DNA of 64,000 bases from Idiomarina piscisalsi (GCF_002211765.1 NZ_CP022133.1:1364001-1428000); one strand, 5' to 3'. Positions 31,292 to 40,617 are shown, numbered from the stretch's first letter. The notes: generated by a model not told the origin, from the sequence alone. Made by a program: numbers and translations.

Positions 31292-32886
31292 AAAAGCGCA
31301 AAAACTTTAAACAAGCCCTATCAGCACCGGTCAAAGACCAAGATGGTGTATTGATGACGATGCCTATTTTAAAGTCCGGTATCCCTGAAAATAAAGTCCT
31401 ATCCTTGCCGAAAAATTATAGTTCTCTTAGAAGTTACGACTTTACCAAGTACTATGGGCGAGGCTTTGACGCCATTACCAACGCCATGCAGCAAACCATT
31501 GACATCATGTTGTCTGAGTCAGTCGTAGAGCCGAGCACGATATCAGGTTATTGCAGAAGTGGATTCAAATACTTTGCCGACTATTTAAAGATTTATACTC
31601 AGGCACTAGGTCGGGATTTAACACTGTCAGATGTGAACGTTGAGTTGATTGAGTGTTACATTCAACATATGAAGTTGCATACCCCTAACAGTGTGAGTGC
31701 TAGAACCCAATACACCCACATAAAATCTATTTTAGTCAAAATGCAGCAAATAGGGTGGCTTGAACGTTTCGATTTCCCCAAAAACCCCTTTCCGAACTCC
31801 AATCGAAAGAAAAAGGGACAACCTGCTTTTTCTAAAGCTGAGCGTAAACGTTTGGTTCACGCGCTTCGCGTCGATGTGAACCATATCCTTGAAAAAAGTC
31901 AGCCACTGACGAGTTATGAGCTAACCATTTTTATAATGGCAATTGCGCTTCGCAGCGGAATGAACACCACCCCGCTTTTGGAGATGACCACCGACTCAAT
32001 CCAAGCACATCCACTCAAGGATAACCGCAAACTACTGGTTCTTTATAAGCGTCGTGGAAATGCGACTCACATCCAGAGTATTCGTCGCTCATCTAGTGTA
32101 GAGAACGTGCAAACGGTTCTGGCAGATGTTGCGGTTATGGTTCAGCATATTATTGAAATGAACCAATCGGTGCGAGTGCAAAGCGGTACGGATTTAGTGT
32201 TTACTTATCGTCCAGACGCGAACAGTAATTATGTTGAAATCACCACTTTAGAAGCTACTAGACTATCTCATAATATCCTAAAGTGGGTCAAAAAAAAGGG
32301 ACTTAAAAACGACAATGGAGACCCACTGAAAGTCAATGTTTCACGCTTTAGAAAGACCTTTGAAAACCGAATATGGGAGCTCTCCGGTGGTGACCCTTTT
32401 GTGACCGCCGCACTGTCTAACCATACAGTTAAAGTGTCGCAAACCCACTATCTCAAAGCCCCAAAAGAAGCAGAAAAAAACTTCAACTATATGGGCAAGG
32501 TGCGTACCGAAGAGTTACTTATTAATGTTGAGGTTGTTGAAAACAACACGCCCGTGTCCAAATGCTCAGACTCCTCAAAGCGTTTAGACGAGCATGGAAA
32601 AAAAATCTACTGCACCAACTTTCTCAGCTGTGTTCGCTGTCGAAATATGGTGGTAACAAAAGAAGACTTATATCGCCTGTTCTCGTTCTACTGGTTAATT
32701 GTGCATGAGCGTGACCAAGTTGGAGCGAAGCGTTGGAGTCGATATTTTGCGCATATAATTCGTATCATTGACAGAGACATTGCCTCCCAGTTTGATGAAG
32801 TGTATGTGCAAACCATCAAAGCTGAAGCACACGTCAATCCTCATTCGGCATGGAAGCATCGCAGTCAGTTAGAGGAGGTCGCATGA
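31288..32886 (+). CDS. Tyrosine recombinase 2 of a three-recombinase module
   Basis: This 532-residue protein has the C-terminal integrase fold. Its catalytic set is recognisable but modified: IALRSGMNTTPLLEM (Arg), NVSRFRKTFENRI (first His replaced by Ser, Arg kept), and ALSNHTVKVSQTHYLKA (His and Tyr). A cysteine cluster near the end (CTNFLSCVRCRNMVV) may bind metal. Its start overlaps recombinase 1 and its stop overlaps recombinase 3 (both ATGA), so the three are made in fixed ratio. Specific role unknown. Confidence 0.75.
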   Translation: MKKRKNFKQALSAPVKDQDGVLMTMPILKSGIPENKVLSLPKNYSSLRSYDFTKYYGRGFDAITNAMQQTIDIMLSESVVEPSTISGYCRSGFKYFADYLKIYTQALGRDLTLSDVNVELIECYIQHMKLHTPNSVSARTQYTHIKSILVKMQQIGWLERFDFPKNPFPNSNRKKKGQPAFSKAERKRLVHALRVDVNHILEKSQPLTSYELTIFIMAIALRSGMNTTPLLEMTTDSIQAHPLKDNRKLLVLYKRRGNATHIQSIRRSSSVENVQTVLADVAVMVQHIIEMNQSVRVQSGTDLVFTYRPDANSNYVEITTLEATRLSHNILKWVKKKGLKNDNGDPLKVNVSRFRKTFENRIWELSGGDPFVTAALSNHTVKVSQTHYLKAPKEAEKNFNYMGKVRTEELLINVEVVENNTPVSKCSDSSKRLDEHGKKIYCTNFLSCVRCRNMVVTKEDLYRLFSFYWLIVHERDQVGAKRWSRYFAHIIRIIDRDIASQFDEVYVQTIKAEAHVNPHSAWKHRSQLEEVA

Positions 32887-34757
32887 GCCAAGTCCTGGCT
32901 ATCAGTGCTATCGATTATTGTCGACCTAAAAAATTGCATGAAATGGATAATGCCCAGCTTCTGGCCTTGCCTGTATCGTCTTACCAGCTTCCCGATGGGA
33001 CGTATCAGGTTATCAGTCAATATCGAGATAATACCTGGCGGTTAGAAGATGGGCGCTTTCCATCGAATGTAAAAGATTGCCGAAAAAAACTCCGTTTCTA
33101 TACCCTACCGAGTCAGTTTGTCGATGCAGTAAAATTCGCCCTAAAGCACTATGATATTAAGCACAGCCCATCAGGGTTTACTTTGTGTAATGCTTTCATA
33201 TTTTTAGAACCCTTTCTGAATTATTTATCCATCATTAATGTGAAAAGCACCGCAGCGATAACCGCTCTGCATTGTGCAAACTATGTTCATCAATGCAAGC
33301 AAACCATCTCTAAAAAGACCCAAAAGCCTCTGTCTAAAAGTGCACTAATGCAGAGGTTTTCAGCGGTTGAACGTCTTTATCACAATCTCAATGGCACGCA
33401 ATGGGCATTTGAGCACCCCTGGGTTGATAGTTCAGCAGGTTACCTCGCCGGCACAATGGGGCAAGGTAAGCGAATTGCCAAAACCAAAATCATACCTGAT
33501 GGTGAGCTAAAGGTTTTAATTAACCATTGCAATAAGGTTTTAAATCAGGCGAGTGACCTGATAAAGCTTCAAGCAGAAATAGCGCGCGAAAGAGGTGTGT
33601 TGGTTAAGACCATTAATTCGGAAACGAGTATAATGAATGCCATCAGCAATCGTTTTCTCAAACCCAAAGGCTACACCGGGCTGAGAGAATTTAACAGCTC
33701 ACACGAAAGTATTCCCGATGCAACAGCCATCATTATTCTGACATTCAGTGGTATTCGCGCTCACGAACTATGCGCTATTGAAACCGATGCGTATCGAATT
33801 GAAGATAATGACGAGGATATCTATTATTGGTTGAAGTCCCACTCCAGAAAAACCGGTGAAGGCTATACCGAGTGGCTGGTGCCGGAGATTGTGATCAAAG
33901 CGATTGAAGTACAAAAGGCCTATGTCAAACCATTTCAGGAGCGGTTATTACACGAGCAATCGACATTATTAAAAGAAGACCCGCATGACCCACGTGGATT
34001 AAAAATTGAACGGTTCAAACATCATCTTTTTTTAACTAGTTCACCGAGCCAGGGCAACCAGGTGAATGTGATTACTGGCAGTGCTCTTTATAAGCGTTTA
34101 AAAGCTCTTGGTAATGTATTAAAAGTGAAGGGATTGACCGCTCACCGCTTTAGACGCACCTTTGCTGTCTATGTGGCCCGATCGGCTTATGGGGACTTAC
34201 GCTACCTTAAGCAACATTTTAAGCATTGGGGAATGGATATGACCTTACTCTATTCTGCAAATAATAGCCAAGACGAAGAGCTCTATGATGAGATTGCGAT
34301 ACAGATAAAAAATTACAAAGTCGCTCGCGTTGAAGAATTTTTAGATGAGGATACGATCATTACAGGCGGGCTTGCTAATAAGCTCATTTCATATCGTTCA
34401 AGCAATGAAGCGGTGAAAACCTTTGATAGCCGTGCAAAAATGGCAGAGCATATTTCAGATACCGTTCATTTACGTTCAACGGGACATTCGTGGTGTACAT
34501 CTGATAACGCAGGATGCGGTGGCCGGTCGTTAATAGAGGGAACTGCCTGTGTCGATTGTTCGGAGTCCATTATTGAGAAAAATCGCCATGGTGCGTATTT
34601 CAAAGGTGTCTACATGCAACAAATAGAGCTAAGGCAGATAGATGATATAGGTGAGGCAGGAAAACAACGTGTAGAGCGAGACATTGAGCGTTGTGAACGT
34701 GTGTTAAAGGATATTGGTCTGTGGGATGAAGTGAAAAAGGTATTGTCTAATGGTTAG
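32883..34757 (+). CDS. Tyrosine recombinase 3 of a three-recombinase module
   Basis: This 624-residue protein starts at the ATG overlapping the previous stop, with GAGGAGG eight bases upstream. The catalytic set is FSGIRAHELCAIE (Arg), LTAHRFRRTFAVYV (His, Arg) and LKQHFKHWGMDMTLLYSA (His/Trp and Tyr). A C-terminal cysteine group (CTSDNAGCGGRS, ACVDCSESI) matches the tail seen in large TnpB-like recombinases. In length and position it corresponds to Tn554 TnpB (630). It overlaps the small fourth gene by eight bases. Confidence 0.78.
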   Translation: MSQVLAISAIDYCRPKKLHEMDNAQLLALPVSSYQLPDGTYQVISQYRDNTWRLEDGRFPSNVKDCRKKLRFYTLPSQFVDAVKFALKHYDIKHSPSGFTLCNAFIFLEPFLNYLSIINVKSTAAITALHCANYVHQCKQTISKKTQKPLSKSALMQRFSAVERLYHNLNGTQWAFEHPWVDSSAGYLAGTMGQGKRIAKTKIIPDGELKVLINHCNKVLNQASDLIKLQAEIARERGVLVKTINSETSIMNAISNRFLKPKGYTGLREFNSSHESIPDATAIIILTFSGIRAHELCAIETDAYRIEDNDEDIYYWLKSHSRKTGEGYTEWLVPEIVIKAIEVQKAYVKPFQERLLHEQSTLLKEDPHDPRGLKIERFKHHLFLTSSPSQGNQVNVITGSALYKRLKALGNVLKVKGLTAHRFRRTFAVYVARSAYGDLRYLKQHFKHWGMDMTLLYSANNSQDEELYDEIAIQIKNYKVARVEEFLDEDTIITGGLANKLISYRSSNEAVKTFDSRAKMAEHISDTVHLRSTGHSWCTSDNAGCGGRSLIEGTACVDCSESIIEKNRHGAYFKGVYMQQIELRQIDDIGEAGKQRVERDIERCERVLKDIGLWDEVKKVLSNG

Positions 34758-35145
34758 TTCAACCGAAAAAGAACTCCAGAACGCTCTAAAGCGCCTCAAA
34801 CATGGCAGACCTAAGGTGGTCGATAAAAAACGCAAAATTAGCATCTCTGCGCTTGCAGAAGAAGCAGGCGTCTCGGACTCTGCTATTCATAACCGTTATC
34901 CAGAAATAGCAGCAAAGGTACGCGAAATCACCGGTAAAGCGCATAAGGTTCAACGGGATGAAAAAAATGAAAAGCTAAAGTCTGAGAAAACGAAGAACAG
35001 AGAGCTTAGAGAATACATAGAGCAGCTTGAATCAGACATATGTAAATTGACTTCTATTAACGCCACGCTGAATAATGAAAATGCTCAGTTAAAAGCTGAA
35101 TTGAGAAGCGGTAACGTTGTAAAAATTGGCAACGGAGTAAGTTAA
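34750..35145 (+). CDS. TnpC-like small HTH and coiled-coil protein
   Basis: The 131 residues have a basic helix-turn-helix (KISISALAEEAGVSDSAIHNRYPEI near 30-55) followed by a coiled coil (LREYIEQLESDICKLTSINATLNNENAQLKAEL). This is the size and layout of Tn554 TnpC-type accessory proteins and of the small GmtX-like partner in gamma-mobile-trio modules (family recollection, not searched). It is the last gene of the coupled recombinase operon. It probably assists DNA binding or orientation choice. Confidence 0.65.
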   Translation: MVSSTEKELQNALKRLKHGRPKVVDKKRKISISALAEEAGVSDSAIHNRYPEIAAKVREITGKAHKVQRDEKNEKLKSEKTKNRELREYIEQLESDICKLTSINATLNNENAQLKAELRSGNVVKIGNGVS

Positions 35146-36272
35146 ATTATTTTGTCTATTTGCTGATTAAAGCCGCCGTCATCTGTTTTAAGCGCCAAGT
35201 TAAATACGACCTGACTGATGATTGATTGTGGCATATTATAATTGCGACTAAACGCTTTTACATCCCAACCGTTTGCAAGCGCTCGTTCGTATTGTTTTTG
35301 GATATTCCCAACAATTGTATTTGCAGCATGAATTCGGGTTACACCAGATCGCAGATAGAATGCAGCAGCATCCTTTGCCGCGCGCCATATGAAATTATAG
35401 ACTTGAGCGACTGAAAATTTTTCGAGAGCACTATTCAAAACTAACTTCGTCTTCTCCCCCACTTTAAAGCTTAGATAATGCTCTTCTATAACGTGGTCTA
35501 GATATTCCAAGCATTCTAGTAGACAAAGCTCTTGGCAGATTTCTTTTACTGACTCGTACTCGCTGTCTATGTATTCCATTTCCTCAAACTTTTTCTCAAT
35601 CCTAGTTATAACCTTTGAGAGTGAATCATCATCTTTGAGCGGTACTTCCCATGCGACTTGATCGAGGTAAAATTCGAGCCCTCCATCTTCATTTAGCTCT
35701 AATGCATCTAAAGGCGAAAGAGGGCTAATAGCTATAACTCCTTCTCGATACAGGTGCTTGACTATTTTGATGTCGAAATCAAATTGAGGACTAAGTAAGC
35801 CCTTTTGACGAACGCTGAGGGGACTAATCTCTGTTAAGTTTTCATTTGCTGAATATCTGACTAAAGCCAAGAAAAAAGTAGCACTCATAAATCCGATTTC
35901 ATCAGTATTTAGCGGATTTAATAAGGCTGTTTTAAGAGATCTCCCAAGCAGTTCACGTTTCTTTTCATCTAATGAAAGTTCTCTTTCCACACTACAGTAA
36001 CTGCATTCCCAACTGAGATTAGGTTTACTTGCTTGATACTCACTTCGGGATGCAAACTTCCTTGGTTTTTTGCATACGCAGCATAGAGTTTTGGGTGAGT
36101 ACGTTACACAGGAACTTTTGACTATCTTTGTTATATCTGATTGTTTGACTCCGAACATTTTGGCTACTTCAGAAACTTTGAGCAAAAATTTACCCTCGTC
36201 GGTAACCTCCCAGTAAAGTCTGCATAGCTCTTCATGGTTAGAGTCGTAAATGTCTAAGTGAAGGTGCTCCAT
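35142..36272 (-). CDS. Hypothetical protein with zinc ribbon, at cargo edge of recombinase module
   Basis: I do not recognise this protein of about 376 residues. Near the N-terminus there is a helix-turn-helix-like segment (VSEVAKMFGVKQSDITKIV), then a four-cysteine ribbon (CCVCKKP and CSYCSVE, about 70-100). The remainder is a long alpha-helical region with a second HTH-like end (WDVKAFSRNYNMPQSIISQVV). The start is set at the ATG five bases after GGAAG. Its stop overlaps the TnpC-like stop tail-to-tail. A DNA-binding or defence-related role is possible but unproven. Confidence 0.5.
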   Translation of the reverse strand: MEHLHLDIYDSNHEELCRLYWEVTDEGKFLLKVSEVAKMFGVKQSDITKIVKSSCVTYSPKTLCCVCKKPRKFASRSEYQASKPNLSWECSYCSVERELSLDEKKRELLGRSLKTALLNPLNTDEIGFMSATFFLALVRYSANENLTEISPLSVRQKGLLSPQFDFDIKIVKHLYREGVIAISPLSPLDALELNEDGGLEFYLDQVAWEVPLKDDDSLSKVITRIEKKFEEMEYIDSEYESVKEICQELCLLECLEYLDHVIEEHYLSFKVGEKTKLVLNSALEKFSVAQVYNFIWRAAKDAAAFYLRSGVTRIHAANTIVGNIQKQYERALANGWDVKAFSRNYNMPQSIISQVVFNLALKTDDGGFNQQIDKII

Positions 36273-36351
36273 GTCGCTTCCAAGGTAATTTAACAATGTT
36301 TTAGCTGGACCTCGTCAGGCTTTGAGCTATGAAAACTAGATTACCGTGTAA

Positions 36352-36422
36352 TGCCAACAAATCCAACAGCCGCTTTCGGGCGTTGCTGAACTTCGGTTTC
36401 GTGCCAACAGCGGACGTTAACG
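36352..36422 (+). repeat. attC-like cassette site A
   Basis: Starts with a GCCAACAAAT R''-like box and ends with GACGTTAACG (R'). The 3' half (CTTCGGTTTCGTGCCAACAG then GACGTTA) closely matches the 3' half of site D, supporting a shared attC origin. The internal inverted repeat is weak, so the site may be decayed. Confidence 0.55.
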
Positions 36423-36435
36423 TTTGAACCATGCA

Positions 36436-36666
36436 TCAGAGCTTATTCCATTCGTTTGACTCAGGAAGTTTATCAAGCGCTTTTTTACTGGCGAAGAAAC
36501 GAGTAAGTCCGCAGTCGACACACACAACCACTCTGAACTTGGCGCTCGAAAGAAAAGAGCCCAGTCCTGGCAGATAGTTGGGGGCATAGCCGCCTCCAGA
36601 CGAGATATCCTTGCTGAGGTACAAGTTTGAGCGTCCACATTCCGGACAAGTAGAATCATTACTCAT
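36436..36666 (-). CDS. Small two-ribbon zinc protein
   Basis: This 76-residue protein has CPECGRSNLYLSKD at the N-terminus and VVCVDCGLTRFFA near the middle, two CxxC pairs forming one zinc-binding site. The start is the ATG of MSNDST with GAGGAG eight bases upstream; a longer in-frame start has no such site. It is directly beside attC-like site A and is plausibly a cassette gene. Function unknown. Confidence 0.55.
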   Translation of the reverse strand: MSNDSTCPECGRSNLYLSKDISSGGGYAPNYLPGLGSFLSSAKFRVVVCVDCGLTRFFASKKALDKLPESNEWNKL

Positions 36667-36890
36667 GAATACTCCTCGATGGTAAAACGTGATATTCGTC
36701 AACACTTTCCCTGCGTCAGACCTACCATAGCAATCTTTAACCTAGTATGCGATTTAGTAAATCGAACTTCTGCTCCTCGCTCAAAGCGGACAGACTTTAA
36801 AACGTTTCCTGACTGAAGTTTGTTTGCTTGGCTCTGGGTTTTATAGCAATCTAGAAGTCATAAAAATCAGTTAGGACTTAGACGGCACCC

Positions 36891-38522
36891 ATGAGCTTCA
36901 CGAATAAAGTCAATGCGATAAAGCGTAGGCTATCAAAATTTACTAGGTCCTCTCTCATCGAAAATTTAATGAAGAGGTTGCACTCGCCAGATTCATCATT
37001 TGTAGAGGAAGCGAGCCTCCCTTGGTTAAGCTGTATCATGCTGGAGTTCATATTAGAAGTAGATGAAGCGCGAGGCGCCCGAAACGCAGACTCCAGGAAG
37101 GTATCAGAGTTGCTAAACGACTTATGGGAGCTTCAAAATGAGGCTCTCCAATTTCAAGATGATAAAAACATACTGCTCACAATGCGTCCTTTCATGATTC
37201 AGCAATTGCGGTTTCAATCAGGTCAGGTTACTCACCTCTATTTTCTATCTCGAATGCGACTTATCTTAATGGATTACAACACAAGTCCGAAACCGATTCA
37301 GGCTTTCGAAAAAAATACAGGTATAAAGCTTAAGGATTTCTTCACGCTCTCCCTATTTTTCGCTGTAATTTTCAGCAACATTTTAGAAAAAAAACAAAGC
37401 AAAATTACGTATGAGTTCATTTTAACTAAGCTTTACCCAAGCTATAGCTTGGATACCCTTGCTAGATTTCTAAGTATGGTGGGAGGTGATTTTGAGACAT
37501 TGTCAAAAATAGTGAGGTCTAGAAAAGCACATGCTGGGCCTGCGCGCCCCGAAAGGTATTTCTCGGAGTCATTACTTTTTGATAAGCCGCTTTTACTACT
37601 TCCGTCAGGAATATCAACAACTCATTCCTACATTGCATGTATTGGTTTATGTGAGTTTGTCCTGCGAACTTTAAAGAGTTGTGATAACAGCGGTAATGTC
37701 TTTAGAAAACCGTTTAGTATGGCGTTTGAAAAGTACATCAACCAACTGTTTATTGAATACGACCTTAACGTAGTTCCAGAGCACGTATTGAAAGGTAAGT
37801 ATGACGAGGATATGAAAAACAATAAAGTCGTTGATTTTTTTTACAGTACTGATGATAAAAATCTATTCGTCGACGCAAAGTCCGTTGAACCCAAACAAGA
37901 AGTTTTATCGACACAAGAGCCTAGGCGCATAAAGGAGAGGCTAAGAGATCACCTGATAGGGGCTTTAGTTCAAGCTCAAGTTTGTGCCTCTACTCTAGAG
38001 CAGTCAGGCTACGAAAACATAGTTTCAAGGTCACGTCGCTACATACTAGTTATCAGCCATCAAGACTTTTTTGTTGGAAGCGGTCTACGTCTTCGCAACT
38101 TACTTGGAAATGATTATGGACCGACAATTGATGAAGCGATCGGCGATGAATTTGAATTAGAGAATGTGTTCTATATTGCTATAGCAGAGTTTGAAGGTCT
38201 CATGAAATTGTTGCAAAACAGTCAAAAGACAATTTTCGACTTTTTAGATTTTTGCAAAGAGCGTGAGGCTGAGCAGTTTTTATTCGATATGAGGCAGTAT
38301 ATCAGTGAGTTTGGGCAAGTACTGGAACTAGAAAATCCCTCGCCGATAGGTAGCGAACAAGTACAAGAGTCGTTTGATTTTACATATGAAGACCTAAAAT
38401 CAGTTTGGAAATACAGCTCTGACTACTGGCGTAAGAAGGGAAAGGTAGATCCTTTACTAGCAACAAACGAATTCATTAGTGTAAGCAGATATTTTAGAAA
38501 TGTACTTTTGATGTCCAAATGA
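36891..38522 (+). CDS. Hypothetical protein with PD-(D/E)XK nuclease-like motif
   Basis: This 543-residue protein is unrecognised as a whole. Around residues 300-330 the sequence NKVVDFFYS followed by LFVDAKSVEP gives the D ... D-A-K arrangement typical of PD-(D/E)XK nucleases, preceded by a candidate helix with Glu (SMAFEKYINQLFIEYD). The N-terminal half is helical and may sense or contact DNA. No methylase is adjacent. It sits in the cassette block and ends about 300 bases before attC-like site B. A defence nuclease is a reasonable guess, not a demonstrated function. Confidence 0.5.
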   Translation: MSFTNKVNAIKRRLSKFTRSSLIENLMKRLHSPDSSFVEEASLPWLSCIMLEFILEVDEARGARNADSRKVSELLNDLWELQNEALQFQDDKNILLTMRPFMIQQLRFQSGQVTHLYFLSRMRLILMDYNTSPKPIQAFEKNTGIKLKDFFTLSLFFAVIFSNILEKKQSKITYEFILTKLYPSYSLDTLARFLSMVGGDFETLSKIVRSRKAHAGPARPERYFSESLLFDKPLLLLPSGISTTHSYIACIGLCEFVLRTLKSCDNSGNVFRKPFSMAFEKYINQLFIEYDLNVVPEHVLKGKYDEDMKNNKVVDFFYSTDDKNLFVDAKSVEPKQEVLSTQEPRRIKERLRDHLIGALVQAQVCASTLEQSGYENIVSRSRRYILVISHQDFFVGSGLRLRNLLGNDYGPTIDEAIGDEFELENVFYIAIAEFEGLMKLLQNSQKTIFDFLDFCKEREAEQFLFDMRQYISEFGQVLELENPSPIGSEQVQESFDFTYEDLKSVWKYSSDYWRKKGKVDPLLATNEFISVSRYFRNVLLMSK

Positions 38523-38732
38523 CATGAAAAATAATAAGGTATAAAACTAAACTTTGATTACTCTTAAGCTGATGTATCAAATAACATTTAGCATGAAGTG
38601 GGCAGTCTGCTATGAGCGAGGATCGGACCGTAGGATTTTTGACTAACTGAACTGGCTACTCGCCTTCCTGTCATTAGTAAGTGCGGGCGCGAATCAACCA
38701 CGAAACAATTATCCTATCCCTGCGTTATTGTA

Positions 38733-38780
38733 CGTTTTGTTATTGAGCTGTGTATTTAAGTAGTTTACTGTCAATGACAT
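38733..38780 (+). repeat. 48-bp inverted repeat, left copy
   Basis: The same 48 bases occur in inverted orientation at 51,286-51,333 with three mismatches. The two copies face inward around the cassette block (12.5 kb apart). The copy begins CGTTTTGTTATTG and ends ACTGTCAATGACAT. It lies 45 bases upstream of attC-like site B in a 380-base gene-free stretch. Confidence 0.8.
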
Positions 38781-38824
38781 AACGAAAACAAAAGTTAGCT
38801 CAGTTGGTTAGCGAGCCGGGTAAT

Positions 38825-38883
38825 TCATAACAAATCAAGGCACTGGAACACAGCAAGCTGTACCTCTGTTTCAGACGTTAGGC
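38825..38883 (+). repeat. attC-like cassette site B
   Basis: R'' box TCATAAC followed by AAATC and R' box GTTAGGC, 59 bases. The R' box starts the next cassette, whose own R'' (GCCTAAC at 39,276) is its exact complement, the rule for integron cassettes. Confidence 0.65.
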
Positions 38884-38905
38884 ATATCAAACGAGGGAAT
38901 CATAG

Positions 38906-39271
38906 ATGGCAAAAGTTGGTTGGAACGATTTTGTCGGAAAACACTCAAAGAGAATTACTTTCATAGCTAGGGTTTCGGCTAGCCTCCCGAAAGGTCAAGA
39001 GCTTGATAAAAATGGTAGAAAGCTTCCTACACCATACGCCCTATTTGTTGAGTGGTGCAAAGCCTATCTGACCGGAGAGTGGGCAGCAACGAAGGTTAGT
39101 GGTGGGTTTTTATTAAGCGTTTCTACAAATGAAGACGCTAAAGCCATACAGGATGAATTTAAAATAATTGGGGAAGCTAAGCGCACTCCAGCAGGGAAAA
39201 GTACTTACCCAATTGGGTATAGAGATTCACAATATGGAGCCCTTGCAGGTGACCTAGGGTATGTCTTGTGA
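38906..39271 (+). CDS. Hypothetical cassette-encoded protein (121 aa)
   Basis: This 121-residue protein has no recognised domain and a mixed alpha/beta appearance (TPYALFVEWCKAYLTGEW, KSTYPIGYRDSQYGALAGDLGY). The ATG follows an R' box by 29 bases, with GAGGGAA upstream. The TGA stop is five bases before the next R'' box, so gene and attC-C form one textbook single-gene cassette. Function unknown. Confidence 0.6.
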   Translation: MAKVGWNDFVGKHSKRITFIARVSASLPKGQELDKNGRKLPTPYALFVEWCKAYLTGEWAATKVSGGFLLSVSTNEDAKAIQDEFKIIGEAKRTPAGKSTYPIGYRDSQYGALAGDLGYVL

Positions 39272-39275
39272 GCAT

Positions 39276-39353
39276 GCCTAACAAAGTCATTACATTCATT
39301 CCCTTCGGTCACCGGACCTCGTTTCGCTCGGCCGTTTATGGCGGGCGTTAGAA
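39276..39353 (+). repeat. attC-like cassette site C (best example)
   Basis: 78 bases from GCCTAAC(AAA) to GGGCGTTAGAA. The inner part contains CTTCGGTCACCGGACC and TCGCTCGGCCGTTTATGGC, a pattern typical of chromosomal-integron attC sites in marine bacteria. Orientation is plus. Confidence 0.8.
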
Positions 39354-39357
39354 GTAT

Positions 39358-40521
39358 ATGAACACTGAAGAACTTATTGACAGCCTTCTATATGAAGAAG
39401 AAAGCACCACTCTTGATTTCAAGTCTGAGCAATATAAGTTTGTGAAGGCTCAGGACTCGGAAAAGGCTGAATTCCTAAAAGATATTGTTGCGTTCGCAAA
39501 TGCCTGGAGGCGTTCAGATGCGTATATACTTATCGGAGTCAAAGAGATAAAAGGAGGAAAATCTTTAGTTGAGGGGATTTCTGATGATCTTGATGATGCT
39601 CAATTGCAGCAGTTTGTTCAGTCAAAAATCAATAAGCCAGTACATTTTTCCTACCTAACCACAGAAGTGGAAGGTAAGAAAGTAGCCCTCATTACGATAC
39701 CCGTTCAAGGCAGGCCAATTTTTCTTAAAAAGGATTTTTCTAGTCTCAAGGCTAACACTGTTTATGTCAGGAGGGGATCATCCACTTCGATTGCACTTCC
39801 AGACGAAATAGCAAGTATGGGCTCAAGCGACAATAGTGAGGTAAAAAAATCACCGAAACTAGAGGCTTTTATTGTTAGTGGTGAGCATGATGAAATACAA
39901 CTAGATAGTATCGAACAGTCAGTAATACTTGCAAACATTCCAGGAAAAGACGAGTTTCCGAAATATGGAGAGCCCGCTTATCCAACCCAATTTCGCCCAC
40001 TTGCGATAACGTCTTCTCTTTTAGGAGGTAAAAACAAAGGGTATTACTCTGAATTCGCAGAGTACTTCAGGCAGATGCAATCGTTTTTTGCCCTAAAAAT
40101 CGGGGTGAAAAATGACGGGAATTTGGTTGCTCGAGATGTAAGAGTAGTAGTGGACTTCCAAGGATTACCAGAAGGCAGTGCTGTTTTTCATGAGCGTCAA
40201 TTACCGGATCGCCCAAAAGCAGAAACTGACATTCCATATTTACATAATTTAAATATGTCGCCTGCCATTTATTATTTAAGCATAAAGACTATCCCTGAAG
40301 GTTATCGTGCCAATTTTGACTTTGGGAAGCTGCAGTCTAAAGATTCTCTAGTATGCTCTGAACATCTATGCCTTAAGATCTCGCGGTCATGCCAAATATC
40401 AGCAAGTGTAACTATATATTCTGATGATCTTGAAATTCCTGAAAAGTTGAATTTGATGATTAATGTTAATGCTGAAGCGAAGAACTACTCAGTTAGTGAA
40501 CTAATGGAGTTGGCCGAGTGA
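39358..40521 (+). CDS. AlbA_2 (Schlafen-like) ATP/nucleic-acid-binding domain protein, cassette gene
   Basis: Residues 1-150 form an AlbA_2 domain: EEESTTLDFKSEQYKF, DIVAFANAWRRSDAYILIGV, and VYVRRGSSTSIALPDEIASM at its end. Such domains occur in transcription regulators and in several antiphage proteins. Residues 220-385 are a beta-rich, unidentified C-terminal domain. The start codon is 11 bases after the R' box GTTAGAA and the stop abuts the R'' box TTCTAAC, its exact complement. This is a clean cassette boundary pair. Catalytic activity is not established. Confidence 0.7.
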   Translation: MNTEELIDSLLYEEESTTLDFKSEQYKFVKAQDSEKAEFLKDIVAFANAWRRSDAYILIGVKEIKGGKSLVEGISDDLDDAQLQQFVQSKINKPVHFSYLTTEVEGKKVALITIPVQGRPIFLKKDFSSLKANTVYVRRGSSTSIALPDEIASMGSSDNSEVKKSPKLEAFIVSGEHDEIQLDSIEQSVILANIPGKDEFPKYGEPAYPTQFRPLAITSSLLGGKNKGYYSEFAEYFRQMQSFFALKIGVKNDGNLVARDVRVVVDFQGLPEGSAVFHERQLPDRPKAETDIPYLHNLNMSPAIYYLSIKTIPEGYRANFDFGKLQSKDSLVCSEHLCLKISRSCQISASVTIYSDDLEIPEKLNLMINVNAEAKNYSVSELMELAE

Positions 40522-40522
40522 T

Positions 40523-40611
40523 TTCTAACAAGGCGCTTAGCTTAGGTTTTCGGGTCTCTGCTGTTCGCTCATTGCTGACCTTCGGCTTTGTGCCAAGAAG
40601 GGACGTTAGCA
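40523..40611 (+). repeat. attC-like cassette site D
   Basis: 89 bases from TTCTAAC(AAGGCGC) to GGGACGTTAGCA. The 3' half shares CTTCGGCTTTGTGCCAA with site A. The R'' complement matches the R' of site C. Confidence 0.75.
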
Positions 40612-40617
40612 CAGCAT

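Noticed and set aside
38795..38830. tRNA-like D-arm string (GTTAGCTCAGTTGGTTAGC)
   Set aside because: No acceptor stem, anticodon arm or GGTTCGA T-arm follows; it does not fold as a tRNA.
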